Positions 21,164 through 30,826 of a stretch of DNA of 64,000 nt are shown here, piece by piece (position 1 is the stretch's first letter; each line of letters opens with the position of its first letter). The notes under the pieces were generated by a model. It saw only the letters and a list, made by a program, of their open reading frames with translations. It had not been told where the DNA came from and made no database searches. Location: contig CAIQWJ010000010.1 of NCBI GenBank assembly GCA_903875575.1, positions 57,417 to 121,416 on the forward strand, in the 5' to 3' direction. A program made the position numbers and the translations under genes. The stretch is from an uncultured Acidobacteriia bacterium (GTDB lineage Bacteria > Acidobacteriota > Terriglobia > Bryobacterales > Bryobacteraceae).

Positions 21164-21793
21164 TTACTTCTTCGGCATCCGCCAGACAATACCGCCACTG
21201 AGCACAAAATTAAACTGTCCACCCGAAGTCGCCACATCGAAATTCGGCCGGCCGGTATAGTAGCACCGCACATCGCCACGAATTACATACTTCTTTCCCG
21301 TCGCAATGTCCACACCCCCGCCGAAAGCAATGTTGCCCCCAAACCTGTTGCCGCCCGCAACCGTCCCGCCACCCAGACCGTTCGTGCTGGAGTTGTAAAA
21401 CGACAAGCCATCGCCAGCCCAGAGCCAGGGAGAAATCTTCTCGTCCGGCGAGAATTGCAGCTTGAAGCCCTGCGTCACATACACGCTGTGGATCGCACTG
21501 GTGACACCTGCGGTCGTGCCGGAAAGATGACGCACCGGGCTGTACAGCCCATCGGCCTCCCAATACAGCTTCGCCCAGTTGAATCCCAGAATGTTTCGCG
21601 CGTAACTCGCCTCAAAAGCAACCCCCGAACCCAGTGCCAGTGTACCCACAGCGGGCGTCGGGCTGGAACCGCTCATCGCACCCAGCGTCACGGCGAATTC
21701 CTGTTTTTCATTGTTGGCGCTCGTCTGCGCCAAAACCGTCGAAGCAGCCAATAATGAGATCGCGAGAGCGGTCGTAGATGCAGTAAGTTTCAT
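21164..21793 (-). CDS. Outer-membrane beta-barrel-like protein
   Basis: About 209 residues from the ATG at 21791-21793 (signal peptide MKLTASTTALAISLLAASTV, cleavage after VLAQ). The rest alternates hydrophobic and polar residues with many Gly and aromatic residues, for example FEASYARNILGFNWAKLYWE, NRFGGNIAFGGGVDIATGKK and the last strand FNFVLSGGIVWRMPKK. This fits an OmpA/OmpX-like eight-stranded barrel. No specific function can be given. It is divergent from the SNF2 helicase gene. Confidence 0.65.
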   Translation of the reverse strand: MKLTASTTALAISLLAASTVLAQTSANNEKQEFAVTLGAMSGSSPTPAVGTLALGSGVAFEASYARNILGFNWAKLYWEADGLYSPVRHLSGTTAGVTSAIHSVYVTQGFKLQFSPDEKISPWLWAGDGLSFYNSSTNGLGGGTVAGGNRFGGNIAFGGGVDIATGKKYVIRGDVRCYYTGRPNFDVATSGGQFNFVLSGGIVWRMPKK

Positions 21794-21916
21794 AAAGGTT
21801 AAGGAAAGATCCGAACAGATTGGTAAATATCTATCCTGACACACGGGGTCCCGGCGTGGCACCTTTTGCCGCGCCCGAAGAGTCTAAAAGGGGTCCGTAT
21901 CCTATCGCCCCGCCGC

Positions 21917-24900
21917 GTGCCGATAGAATTGATTTATAGCTTGCTGACCACCACAACGCCATCTCTGCCTGACATCGTCAAACTTCATTCTGCATACCGT
22001 GATGGCAGCTTTTTTGTTTGGGGCGAAGTCGATCCGCGCCCGGTTGCGGCTCGCCACCTGCCTTTCTCCGCGGCCCCGGTTCGTGTCGCCCGTGCCATGT
22101 CGAATGTCGCAGATCACACACGTCTCCCCGCCATCGCCCGCCCTTCCCTGATCTGGCTGCCAACTGCCGATGGCGCTCCACTCCAATCCGTCCGCACCGC
22201 CCCATCAACCGAGGCAGCAGCCCCCATCCTGCGCTCCTGGACCGTCTCCACAGCCATCCTTTCCGCCGAAAGCGCCTTCCGCTTCCTGGACGCTTCCAAC
22301 CGCAACCCCTCCGCCGAAGCCTGGGATACCAAACTGGCGCCGAGCACCCGCTTCTGGGGTGCCGCTCTCCGCTTTGCCGCCGGCCTCGCGCTGCGCGATC
22401 GGTATCTGCCCTCCCTCGTTACCGAACTCTCGCAATCCGCTTCCTCCGAAATCGAAATCTTCCACGCGCGCTGGCGGCCCCTCCTCTCCGCGCCGGATCA
22501 GAATCGCCTCCGCCAACTCGCCCGCGCAATGCCCCCTGTGGCGCGCGCCATCACCCCCGTCGGCGTCCGAAAATCTCCCGAAGATGATCCAGCCCTTCTT
22601 CTCACCAGCTTCCTTTCGTGGATCATCAATGTCCTGCCGCGCCTGACCGGCCGATCCGCCCGCCTCCAGGCCCTTCTGCCCCGTGTCGGCAGCCCGATGA
22701 AGATCAGTCGCCCCGGCACCAGCAGGGTCGATCCGGAAGCCGCCTGGATGTCCGCGCTCACCAACATGGAATCCATCATGCCCGGTGATCGCGATTCGCT
22801 CGAACTCTTCCGCGCTCGCGTGGACGCATGGCAGCGCCCCATCATCCGCGAAGCCGAAGCCCCGTGGCTCCTGGCTTTCGAAGTTGTTGAGCCAGAGGAC
22901 ACACTCCTTTCCGTGTCTGCCGAAACTCCAGCCTGGCGCATTCGCTATTACCTCGAGTCCACTCACGGCGGAGAACCCCTCGCCCTCAGCCAGGCACCGG
23001 CTCGCTACCTGGCCCGCCTGCTGTCCCGCGCCGCCACCGTCTGCCCCGATATCCGTGGCGACGCCGATAGCTTCTCTCTCGATCTCGCCGGCGTCGTTCG
23101 CTTCCTCACCGAAACCGCTGCCGCCCTCGAACGTCAGGGCTTCCGCGTCGCCATTCCCGAATGGTGGAAGACCCGCGAACTCGCTTCTGTCGTCACCGCC
23201 CGGCCCGTCGTCACCACCGCCGCCGGCAAGCCCTTCATCAGCGGCGCGCCGACCATGTTCTCGCTCAGCGACCTCATGCAGTTCGATTGGGAAGTCGCCA
23301 TCGGCGGCGAGAATTACACCCGCGAAGAACTCGACGCCATGGCAGCCTCCACGGCCCCGCTGATCCGTATGCACGGCAAGTGGGTGCCCATCGACCCCGC
23401 CAGCGTCAACGCCGCGCTCGACCTCTGGAAGCGCGAGCCGGTGCCCGCTCGCGACGCCATCCGCCTCGCCCTCGGTGCCGTCAACGCGCCCCCCGGCATC
23501 CAGCTCGATCCAGCCCGCGGCGAAGGCTGGCTGGGCGACCTCCTCAGCAAACTCAACGGCCATTCCCGCTTCGAAGAACTTCCCGCGCCCGCCGGTCTGA
23601 ACGGCACCCTGCGCCCCTACCAGTTGCGCGGTTTCTCCTGGCTCAACTTCCTTCGCCAATATGGCCTCGGTGCCTGCCTGGCCGACGATATGGGTCTCGG
23701 CAAAACCATTCAGGCCCTGGCCTTGCTCGAACGCGAACGCGCCGAAGGCATGGATCGGCCCGTCCTTCTCATCTGCCCTACCTCGGTAGTCGGAAACTGG
23801 CGCAAAGAAGCCGAGCGCTTTGCCCCCGATCTCAAAGTCATGATTCACCACGGTCAGGGACGCAATCGCGGCGAGGACTTCCTCCAGGAAGTCAGCCGCC
23901 ACGCCCTGGTCATCTCCAGCTACGCCCTCGCCCATCGCGATCTCGAAATGCTGAACGACGTCCCCTGGTCCGGCATCATTCTCGACGAAGCGCAGAACAT
24001 CAAGAATCCCGAAACCCGCCAGTCCCGCGCCATTCGCTCCCTCAATGCCGATTACCGCATCGCCCTCACCGGCACGCCCGTCGAAAACAACGTGGGCGAA
24101 CTCTGGGCCATCATGGACTTTCTCAATCCCGGCTTCCTCGGCAATCAGGCCGAATTCCGCCGCCAGTTCCTGCTTCCCATTCAGAAAGTTGGCGATACCG
24201 GTGCAGCCGAGCGTCTCCGCGCGCTGTCCGCGCCCTTCATTCTGCGCCGCCTCAAAACCGACACCTCCGTCATTCAGGACCTTCCCGAAAAGAACGAAAT
24301 GAAGGTCTTCTGCAATCTCACCCCGGAGCAGGCCGCGCTCTATCGCGGCGTCGTCGACGAAGCCGCGCGCTCTCTCGCTTCGGCCGAAGGCATCAAACGC
24401 AAAGGCGTCATCCTTGCCACCCTTACCAAACTCAAACAGGTCTGCAATCACCCCGCGCAGTTCCTCGGCGACGAGTCTGCGCTCACCGGCCGTTCCGGCA
24501 AACTCTCCCGACTCACCGAAATGGCGGAGGAACTCCTCGCGGAAGGTGATCGGGCTCTGATTTTTTCTCAGTTCACCGCAATGGGAGAACGGCTTCAGCG
24601 CCACCTCGCCGAAGCATTTGGCCAGGAAGTCCTGTTCCTCCACGGCGGCGTGCCTGCCGCCAAACGCGACAAAATGGTCGAGCGCTTTCAGAATGGCGAT
24701 AAAGACGGTCCCCGCCTCTTCGTTCTCTCTCTCAAAGCGGGCGGCACCGGCCTGAATCTCACCGCAGCCAATCACGTTTTCCACTTCGATCGCTGGTGGA
24801 ATCCCGCGGTCGAAAACCAGGCCACCGATCGCGCCTTCCGCATCGGCCAGAAGCGCAACGTTCAGATCCACAAATTCGTCTGCATCGGCACGGTCGAAGA

Positions 24901-25036
24901 ACGGATCGACGAAATGATCGAACGCAAAAAAGACGTCGCCGACCGCGTCATTGGCACCGGTGAATCCTGGCTGACCGAACTCTCCACAGAAGAAATCAAG
25001 AACCTCTTCGCCCTGCGTCAGGAGGCCATCTCGTGA
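21917..25036 (+). CDS. SNF2-family helicase
   Basis: A protein of about 1,040 residues. The first half (to about 560) is an SNF2-associated region, with SLSDLMQFDWEVAIGGENYT near 450-470, typical of bacterial SNF2 proteins. The second half is the motor: motif I DDMGLGKT (about 595-602), DEAQ box (ILDEAQNIKN), motif III (ALTGTPVEN), and the C-terminal lobe with SLKAGGTGLNLTAANHVFHF and DRAFRIGQKRNVQIHKFV. Such ATPases translocate along DNA and remodel protein-DNA complexes. The start is uncertain; GTG 21917 is chosen because earlier codons overlap the divergent gene's promoter. It overlaps the SWIM gene by 4 bp, so the two proteins probably act together. Confidence 0.9.
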   Translation: MPIELIYSLLTTTTPSLPDIVKLHSAYRDGSFFVWGEVDPRPVAARHLPFSAAPVRVARAMSNVADHTRLPAIARPSLIWLPTADGAPLQSVRTAPSTEAAAPILRSWTVSTAILSAESAFRFLDASNRNPSAEAWDTKLAPSTRFWGAALRFAAGLALRDRYLPSLVTELSQSASSEIEIFHARWRPLLSAPDQNRLRQLARAMPPVARAITPVGVRKSPEDDPALLLTSFLSWIINVLPRLTGRSARLQALLPRVGSPMKISRPGTSRVDPEAAWMSALTNMESIMPGDRDSLELFRARVDAWQRPIIREAEAPWLLAFEVVEPEDTLLSVSAETPAWRIRYYLESTHGGEPLALSQAPARYLARLLSRAATVCPDIRGDADSFSLDLAGVVRFLTETAAALERQGFRVAIPEWWKTRELASVVTARPVVTTAAGKPFISGAPTMFSLSDLMQFDWEVAIGGENYTREELDAMAASTAPLIRMHGKWVPIDPASVNAALDLWKREPVPARDAIRLALGAVNAPPGIQLDPARGEGWLGDLLSKLNGHSRFEELPAPAGLNGTLRPYQLRGFSWLNFLRQYGLGACLADDMGLGKTIQALALLERERAEGMDRPVLLICPTSVVGNWRKEAERFAPDLKVMIHHGQGRNRGEDFLQEVSRHALVISSYALAHRDLEMLNDVPWSGIILDEAQNIKNPETRQSRAIRSLNADYRIALTGTPVENNVGELWAIMDFLNPGFLGNQAEFRRQFLLPIQKVGDTGAAERLRALSAPFILRRLKTDTSVIQDLPEKNEMKVFCNLTPEQAALYRGVVDEAARSLASAEGIKRKGVILATLTKLKQVCNHPAQFLGDESALTGRSGKLSRLTEMAEELLAEGDRALIFSQFTAMGERLQRHLAEAFGQEVLFLHGGVPAAKRDKMVERFQNGDKDGPRLFVLSLKAGGTGLNLTAANHVFHFDRWWNPAVENQATDRAFRIGQKRNVQIHKFVCIGTVEERIDEMIERKKDVADRVIGTGESWLTELSTEEIKNLFALRQEAIS

Positions 25037-25809
25037 GTAAAGAAGGCATTCATAATTGGTGGGGTATCGCGTGGGTGGAGAAGATCGAACGTCTCGCCCA
25101 GCCGGATCGCTTCCTCGATGGCGAGAGGTACGCCCGCACCGGCTGTGTGCAGTCCACCGTGTTCGATGGGAAAACGCTCTCGGCGCGCGTTCTGGTCCCG
25201 AAAGAGCCGTCCTGCATTGTTCACATCGTCATCGAACCCTTTTCAACGGACCAGTGGAATCAGCTGATGCTGGAAATCCGGGATCCCTCCAGACTGGCCA
25301 CCGCGCTCGCTGCGGGCGACTTACCGTTCGAAATCAGCACGGCTTTTTCCAAAGCCAACCTGCGCTTCATGCCGGAGCGCTACGTCGATCTCCGCCTTGA
25401 ATGCGGCTGTCCCGATTGGCTGAAGCCCTGCTGTCACATGGTCGCCGTCTGGCTGAAGTTCGCCCGCGATTTTGATCGCGATCCGTTCCTCGTCTTCGAA
25501 CTCCGCGGTTTGAAGCGCGAAGATCTGCTGGCCCTCCTCGAAAACCGCGCACCCTCCGTCGCCTCCGAGCGAGTGCCGGAGGAGGAACTTCCCGACACCG
25601 CAGTCACCGCGCACCCGGAAGCACTCCCGTCTGACCCCGCGGCATTCTGGAGCGCCCCGCCACTACCGGACACACAGCAGGATTCCGCCGAACGCCCTAT
25701 TCTGGATGAGGACGTTTTCGAGCGTCTCCGCGACTGGCCCAAACTCGAATCCCAATTCAGCCAGGTCTACGACGCCGTCTACGAACTCGCCACCCGCACC
25801 CGCCGCTGA
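25033..25809 (+). CDS. SWIM zinc-finger protein
   Basis: A 258-residue protein beginning at GTG 25033 (GTGA overlap with the helicase stop). Residues about 115-150 contain LECGCPDWLKPCCHMVAVWL, the SWIM pattern CxC-xn-CxH, a zinc site for nucleic acid or protein binding. N-terminal residues 1-100 form the usual beta-rich domain of SNF2-linked SWIM proteins. The C-terminal 80 residues are acidic and Pro-rich. It is probably an accessory DNA-binding or targeting subunit of the SNF2 motor. The process served (repair, transcription or defence) cannot be decided. Confidence 0.85.
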   Translation: MSKEGIHNWWGIAWVEKIERLAQPDRFLDGERYARTGCVQSTVFDGKTLSARVLVPKEPSCIVHIVIEPFSTDQWNQLMLEIRDPSRLATALAAGDLPFEISTAFSKANLRFMPERYVDLRLECGCPDWLKPCCHMVAVWLKFARDFDRDPFLVFELRGLKREDLLALLENRAPSVASERVPEEELPDTAVTAHPEALPSDPAAFWSAPPLPDTQQDSAERPILDEDVFERLRDWPKLESQFSQVYDAVYELATRTRR

Positions 25810-25841
25810 GTTTCCAGATGCCATCAATACCTCACATGTCT

Positions 25842-25890
25842 CTTGTGGGGCAGGTTTCCTAATCTGCTGGCCGGTTTCCAACCGGCCCCT
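25842..25890. repeat. REP-like hairpin element
   Basis: Contains a perfect stem GGCCGGTT (25869-25876) / AACCGGCC (25880-25887) with a tcc loop and an adjacent ttgtggggcaggttt. The same core CCGGTTTCCAACCGG occurs at 43760-43774, and related tgtggggcaggc hairpins occur elsewhere in the window. It lies between the SWIM gene and the oxidoreductase. Confidence 0.55.
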
Positions 25891-25935
25891 CTCCGAACCG
25901 TGCACAATCCTCATGTTCCGCGTCATAATAAAATC

Positions 25936-27978
25936 GTGCCCCGAACCGTCCACTCCGTCTGCGCTCTCGATTGCCCCGACGCCTGCTCGCTCCTGATTGA
26001 CGTCGACGATTCCGGCCGCGGCAGTCGCCTCCGTGGCGACCCAGCCCACCCCGTTACCCAGGGTTTCCTCTGTGCCAAAGTAGCCCGCTATCTCGAACAC
26101 CAGTACTCGCCCGACCGCCTTCTTCACCCGCTCCGTCGCATCGGCGCGAAGGGCGAAGGCCGCTTCGCCCGCATCTCCTGGGACGACGCGCTCAACGAAA
26201 TAGCAACGCGCCTCCAGTCCGCCTCCGCCGAATCCGGCCCGGAATCTATCCTGCCCTATAGCTACGCGGGCACCATGGGCATCCTCCAGGGCTCCGGCAT
26301 TGATCGCCGCTTCTTCCACAGCCTGGGTGCCTCACGCCTCGACCGCACCATCTGTTCCACCGCGGGCACGGTCGGCATGACGGACGCCCTCGGCTATCGC
26401 TACGCCGTCGAGCCCGAACAATTCCGCAACGCCAAACTCATCCTCGCCTGGGGTGCCAACATCATGGGCACCAACGTCCACCTCTGGCCCTTCATCGTGG
26501 AAGCCCGCCGCAACGGCGCGAAGTTTTACACAATCGATCCTTTCCAGAACCGCACAGGCAAACTCTCAGACCGCCACTTCGCTATCCACCCCGGTTCCGA
26601 TGCCGCCCTCGCCCTGGCCATGATGCACGTCATCATTCGCGAAGGCCTCGAAGATAAAGACTACGTCGAAAAATACACGCTCGGCTTCAGCGAGCTGAAA
26701 GAACGCGTCCTCGCCTGGACCCCGGACCGCGCCTCACAACTCACCGGACTCTCCGCCGAAGACATCGTCGCCCTGGCCCGCGAATACGCGACCACTCATC
26801 CCTCCGCCATCCGCCTCAACTACGGCTTACAGCGCTCCGAACGCGGTGCCATGTCGGTGCGCTCCATCGCCCTTCTCCCCGCCCTCACCGGCGCCTGGCG
26901 TCACCGCGGCGGCGGTGTCCAGCTTTCCACGTCTTACGCCTTCCAGCTCAACGCCGCAGCCGTGGAAATGCCCGAACTGCAACTGCAATCTCCCCTCGGG
27001 CGCGAGGCAAGAATCGTGAACATGTCGCAACTGGGCGACGCGCTCACCACACTCAATGACCCGCCTGTGAAAGCGCTGGTCGTCTACAACTCCAACCCCG
27101 CAGCCATTGCGCCGGACCAGAATGCTATCCGCCGCGGCCTGCAACGCGAAGACCTCTTTACCGTCGTCCTCGAACAGGTCCAGACCGACACTGCCGATTT
27201 CGCCGATATCGTCCTCCCGGTCACCACTTTCCTCGAACATACTGACCTCTACAGAAGCTACGGCCACTATTACATCCAGATGGCACGCCCCGCCCTGGCC
27301 CCGCCCGGCGAAGCCCGTTCCAATCAGGACATCTTCCGTGACCTCGCCCTTCGCATGGGGCTCCACAACCCCTGCCTCCAGACGACTGATGACGATCTCA
27401 TCCGCGCAGCGCTTTCCAGCGGGCACCCAAACCTCAACGGCATCACGCTCGAATCTCTCGAAGAAAATCACTTCGTCCGGCTCAACATCCCGGCACCGTT
27501 TCTGCCCTTCGCCGAAGGCGGCTTCGGTACCCCCTCCGGCAAGTGCGAATTCCACGCGGAAACGCTGGACTACACGCCGCCCATCGAATCCCGCCACGGC
27601 GATCCTTCTCTTAAAGCCAGCTTCCCCCTGGAGTTGATCTCGCCCAAGGGTGACGATAATATGAATTCCACGATGGCGTCGCGCCCGGAAAATATGGCGC
27701 TTCATGGCACTGTCACGCTGCATCCCGCGGATGCCGCGAGGCGTGGTATCAATACCAACGATGCAGTGCGCCTTTTCAATGACCGCGGCACATGCAACCT
27801 CCGGGCCACCATTGCCAACACCATTGCGGAAGGCGTCGTCTGTGCCCGCTCCACCCCGTGGACAAAGCTCGCCCGCGATGGCTCCGGCATCAATATGCTC
27901 ACCTCCCAGCGCCTCACGGACAAAGGAGGCGGTCCGGCGTTCTATAGTTGTTTAGTTCAGGTAGAAAAAACTTCATGA
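25936..27978 (+). CDS. Molybdopterin-dependent oxidoreductase
   Basis: About 680 residues from GTG 25936. The N-terminus has a [4Fe-4S] motif (VCALDCPDACS, with a fourth Cys in GFLCAKV), followed by the molybdopterin domains (about 60-540, including LAWGANIMGTNVHLWPFIVE and AGTVGMTDALG) and the C-terminal molydop-binding domain (about 560-680, with GTVTLHPADAARRGINTNDA). It belongs to the DMSO reductase superfamily. Members without adjacent electron-transfer subunits, as here, are often formate-dehydrogenase-like or of unknown substrate. The substrate is not assigned. ATGA overlap with the lipoprotein gene suggests one transcript. Confidence 0.85.
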   Translation: MPRTVHSVCALDCPDACSLLIDVDDSGRGSRLRGDPAHPVTQGFLCAKVARYLEHQYSPDRLLHPLRRIGAKGEGRFARISWDDALNEIATRLQSASAESGPESILPYSYAGTMGILQGSGIDRRFFHSLGASRLDRTICSTAGTVGMTDALGYRYAVEPEQFRNAKLILAWGANIMGTNVHLWPFIVEARRNGAKFYTIDPFQNRTGKLSDRHFAIHPGSDAALALAMMHVIIREGLEDKDYVEKYTLGFSELKERVLAWTPDRASQLTGLSAEDIVALAREYATTHPSAIRLNYGLQRSERGAMSVRSIALLPALTGAWRHRGGGVQLSTSYAFQLNAAAVEMPELQLQSPLGREARIVNMSQLGDALTTLNDPPVKALVVYNSNPAAIAPDQNAIRRGLQREDLFTVVLEQVQTDTADFADIVLPVTTFLEHTDLYRSYGHYYIQMARPALAPPGEARSNQDIFRDLALRMGLHNPCLQTTDDDLIRAALSSGHPNLNGITLESLEENHFVRLNIPAPFLPFAEGGFGTPSGKCEFHAETLDYTPPIESRHGDPSLKASFPLELISPKGDDNMNSTMASRPENMALHGTVTLHPADAARRGINTNDAVRLFNDRGTCNLRATIANTIAEGVVCARSTPWTKLARDGSGINMLTSQRLTDKGGGPAFYSCLVQVEKTS

Positions 27979-28532
27979 CCATCCAAAAACGTCTTGCGAG
28001 CCTTCTGGCTCTCACCCTCTTGATTTCCACCGCCTTCGTTGCCGCTGGTTGCCGGGGCAAGCGTGCCACCACCGTGCAGAATGACGAAGGCGAGCCCGCG
28101 GCAAAGCTGCCCGTCGTCTCCGCTCTCAAAATGAATGACCCCGCCGCCCCCGCCCAGATCGTGAAAGGCATCTCCGCCCTCGAAAACAATTCCTGGCGCT
28201 GGACCGGAGGCAACTTCTCATTCGTCCTCAAGACTCCCCCCGGCGCGGCTCAGAAGGGTGGCACCGTCTCTCTCACTCTCGTCGTTTCCGAAGCCGTGCT
28301 GAAGCAGGTCCACTCGCAGACCCTGACTGCGGCCATCGGCGACAAAACGCTGGGCACCCAGAAATTCACCGAAGCCGGCAACTACACTTTCGCTGCGGAC
28401 GTTCCGGCTGCCGCGCTGACTACCGACACCGTGACCGTCGATTTCTCGCTCGACAATTCCCTGGCCCCGAGCGCCTCAGACCGCCGCGAACTCGGCGTCA
28501 TCGCCACCGCCGTCGCCCTCGAAAGCAAGTAA
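27975..28532 (+). CDS. Lipoprotein of unknown function
   Basis: A 185-residue protein starting at ATG 27975 inside the stop of the previous gene. The signal sequence ends in a lipobox (FVAAGC), so Cys is likely lipid-modified at the membrane. The rest is beta-rich, with NFSFVLKTPPGAAQKGGTVS and DTVTVDFSLDNSLAPSASDR, suggesting a sandwich domain. It is followed directly by a membrane protein gene with overlapping stop and start (TAATG). Confidence 0.7.
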   Translation: MTIQKRLASLLALTLLISTAFVAAGCRGKRATTVQNDEGEPAAKLPVVSALKMNDPAAPAQIVKGISALENNSWRWTGGNFSFVLKTPPGAAQKGGTVSLTLVVSEAVLKQVHSQTLTAAIGDKTLGTQKFTEAGNYTFAADVPAAALTTDTVTVDFSLDNSLAPSASDRRELGVIATAVALESK

Positions 28533-30496
28533 TGTCAAACCAGCCCGGCACTGGTGGACTTGGCACCGCCGGTGCCGGCACTGGCAATGTAGCTGGCGTC
28601 TCCCCGCGCGCCGTGTGGCAGCAATCCAAATCTGCCCGAGCCGCCTGGTGGCTTCTGCCCGTCTGTTTCCTGCTCTGGCTGTATCGCGACGGCCTGCACG
28701 CCTGGTTTCTCGCAGATGATTTCGCCTGGCTGAGCCTCCTCCGCCTCGTGCGGAATCGCCATGACCTCCTGCATGAAATGTTCGCTCCCATGGCACAGGG
28801 CACCATTCGCCCCTGGAGCGAGCGCGGCTACTTCCTCGCCCTCGAAGCTATCTTCGGCCTCGATAGCCTCCCTTTCCGTCTCGTCGCCGCCTTCACTGCC
28901 GCGTTGGATGTCGTGCTGATCTCCTGGCTAACCCTCCGGTTGACAGGCTCCCGTGTTGCCGGCTTCGTGGCACCCGTCCTCTGGACCGCCAACTCCGCCC
29001 TCGTACGCGCCATGACGTGGAGTTCGGCTTACAACGAGCTGATGTGCCCGCTCTTTCTGCTCTCCGCTCTCGCCCTGCTCATCCGGTATGTCGAAACGGG
29101 CCGCCGTGGCTATTGGTGGTCACAACTTGCCGTTTTCGTTCTGGGCTTCGGAGTTCTGGAGATCAACGTTGTCTATCCCGCCATTGCCGCGGCATGGGTG
29201 CTTTTTGGCGTTCCTCTGGCTCGCGAACGCAGAAATGCACTGCTTCGGGGAATCGTTCCTCTCGCTGCCATTTCGGTCGCCTATTTCATCCTCCACCGGA
29301 TTGCCGCCCCCATGCCTGTATCCGGCCCCTACACGCTCCACATCGATGCCTCCATCCTGAAGAATCTTGCCCTCTACCTGAAGTGGACCTTCGCCCCGGA
29401 ACCGCTCCAGCGTTTCGGCCACCGCCACCTCACCGTCCTTCTGGTTTTCGCCATCGGTTCCCTCGCGTCCCTGGCATTTGCCTTCACAGAACTCCTCCTC
29501 CGCCGCTTTCAGGTGTTGTTCTTCGTCGCCTGGTTCCTGGTAACGCTGGCACCCGTTCTGCCGTTGTCCGGCCACCTCACTGACTACTACCTCACCATCC
29601 CGGCCATCGGCATCGCGATGCTCGCAGCCACCGCCGCAGGCCGCTTCTGGGCTGGTACCGGACGGCAGCGAACCTTAGTCGCAATTCCGGTCCTCGTCTA
29701 CCTCTGGGCCGCAGTCCCGGTCACCCAGGCGGAAACCCACTGGTGGTTCGATCAGTCCATAGCCGTCCGCACCCTCGTACTCGGTGTTCGCGCCGCCAGG
29801 GAGACCCATCCCGGCAAAGCGATCGCCATAGAGGCGGTCACACGAGATCTGTATAATTTTTCATTTGCCCATTCCGCCTTCCCGTCGGTCGGCATCAACG
29901 ACGTCTATCTCACTCCGGAATCAGAACTTAAGATCAATTCCGGGCCGGATCCGATCGACCTTGCGGATCTGGCCCTGCCCCCTGCCGTCCTGTCCCATGC
30001 CATCACCCACAACGACGTTGTGGTATATTCATTGGAAAGTGTTCGCCTCCGTAACATCACGGAGGCATACGGGCGGCGCCGCATGGGCCGGCCCAACGAA
30101 GTGCCGGCTAGGGTAGACGTCGGTAACATTCTGAATTCCTGGCTCTTGGGTCCCTCGTGGCTGCCCCCTGAGGCAGGCATCCGCTGGATGCCGCGCAGTG
30201 CAACCCTTCGTTTGGGAGTGCCGCAGGGTGGCGGAAGCAACCTCCGGCTGCAAGGCTATTGTCCGGAGTCGCAACTTTTGATCGCACCCAGGCATCTGAT
30301 GATTCTGGCGGATGGCGTCGTCCTCGGGGAGACGCGAATTTACGATCCGGAAAGCAATTTCCAGCGTCTATTCCCATTGTCCGGCGTTTTGGCGGGTAAA
30401 GAATCCGTCGAATTGGAAATCCGGGTAGACCCTGTGGATCGTAAGGATGATCAGGATTACGGTCTGGTTTTTGGGAAAATTGAGCTTCTGCCCTAA
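28532..30496 (+). CDS. GT-C-like polytopic membrane protein
   Basis: A 654-residue protein with about ten transmembrane helices between residues 40 and 420 and a C-terminal soluble domain (about 430-654). The first periplasmic loop carries FLADDFAWLSLL, an Asp-Asp motif typical of GT-C glycosyltransferases (compare FGGDDVMNLYKY in the gene at 35028). The soluble tail looks beta-rich. Such proteins use polyprenyl-phosphate sugars as donors at the outer face of the membrane. It may transfer or handle sugars, but the donor and target are unknown. Confidence 0.65.
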   Translation: MSNQPGTGGLGTAGAGTGNVAGVSPRAVWQQSKSARAAWWLLPVCFLLWLYRDGLHAWFLADDFAWLSLLRLVRNRHDLLHEMFAPMAQGTIRPWSERGYFLALEAIFGLDSLPFRLVAAFTAALDVVLISWLTLRLTGSRVAGFVAPVLWTANSALVRAMTWSSAYNELMCPLFLLSALALLIRYVETGRRGYWWSQLAVFVLGFGVLEINVVYPAIAAAWVLFGVPLARERRNALLRGIVPLAAISVAYFILHRIAAPMPVSGPYTLHIDASILKNLALYLKWTFAPEPLQRFGHRHLTVLLVFAIGSLASLAFAFTELLLRRFQVLFFVAWFLVTLAPVLPLSGHLTDYYLTIPAIGIAMLAATAAGRFWAGTGRQRTLVAIPVLVYLWAAVPVTQAETHWWFDQSIAVRTLVLGVRAARETHPGKAIAIEAVTRDLYNFSFAHSAFPSVGINDVYLTPESELKINSGPDPIDLADLALPPAVLSHAITHNDVVVYSLESVRLRNITEAYGRRRMGRPNEVPARVDVGNILNSWLLGPSWLPPEAGIRWMPRSATLRLGVPQGGGSNLRLQGYCPESQLLIAPRHLMILADGVVLGETRIYDPESNFQRLFPLSGVLAGKESVELEIRVDPVDRKDDQDYGLVFGKIELLP

Positions 30497-30826
30497 AGGC
30501 CTGAAACATTAAGGCCGATCCGTATCACCGAGCCATGGACATTGCTTTCTCCTTGGTGTAGTATGTAAGACCCGGTACCGGTCCGGCCACAAGATTCTGG
30601 TCCGATGCTGGTTTGGCCACTGGATTGCTATATGGTGGCTACCGAGACGGGACGGTTTTAAGCGGTATGTGCGAAAGAGCCCGGTCTTCGCGCAGGATGA
30701 GTAATATTTAAGCTTTCTGTACTCATATATTTTGAAACTTTGAAGGCAGATATTCGTCTTTAACTCAGACGACACGAAAGAAGCCTCAGTAGTAGTTGGA
30801 AGTAGTGGAAGACGAGGAATTGGGAA
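30497..30826. other. Intergenic region, promoter of the DksA-like gene
   Basis: 330 bp without a convincing gene. The right half is AT-rich (gagtaatatttaagctttc and ctcatatattttgaaac near 30700-30740), probably the promoter and leader of the zinc-finger gene. That gene has gaggaattgggaa before its ATG. No tRNA or riboswitch was recognised. Confidence 0.4.

Noticed and set aside
22205..24871. An 888-codon minus-strand frame opposite the SNF2 helicase
   Set aside because: Same cause: it mirrors the helicase codons and has no recognisable domain.
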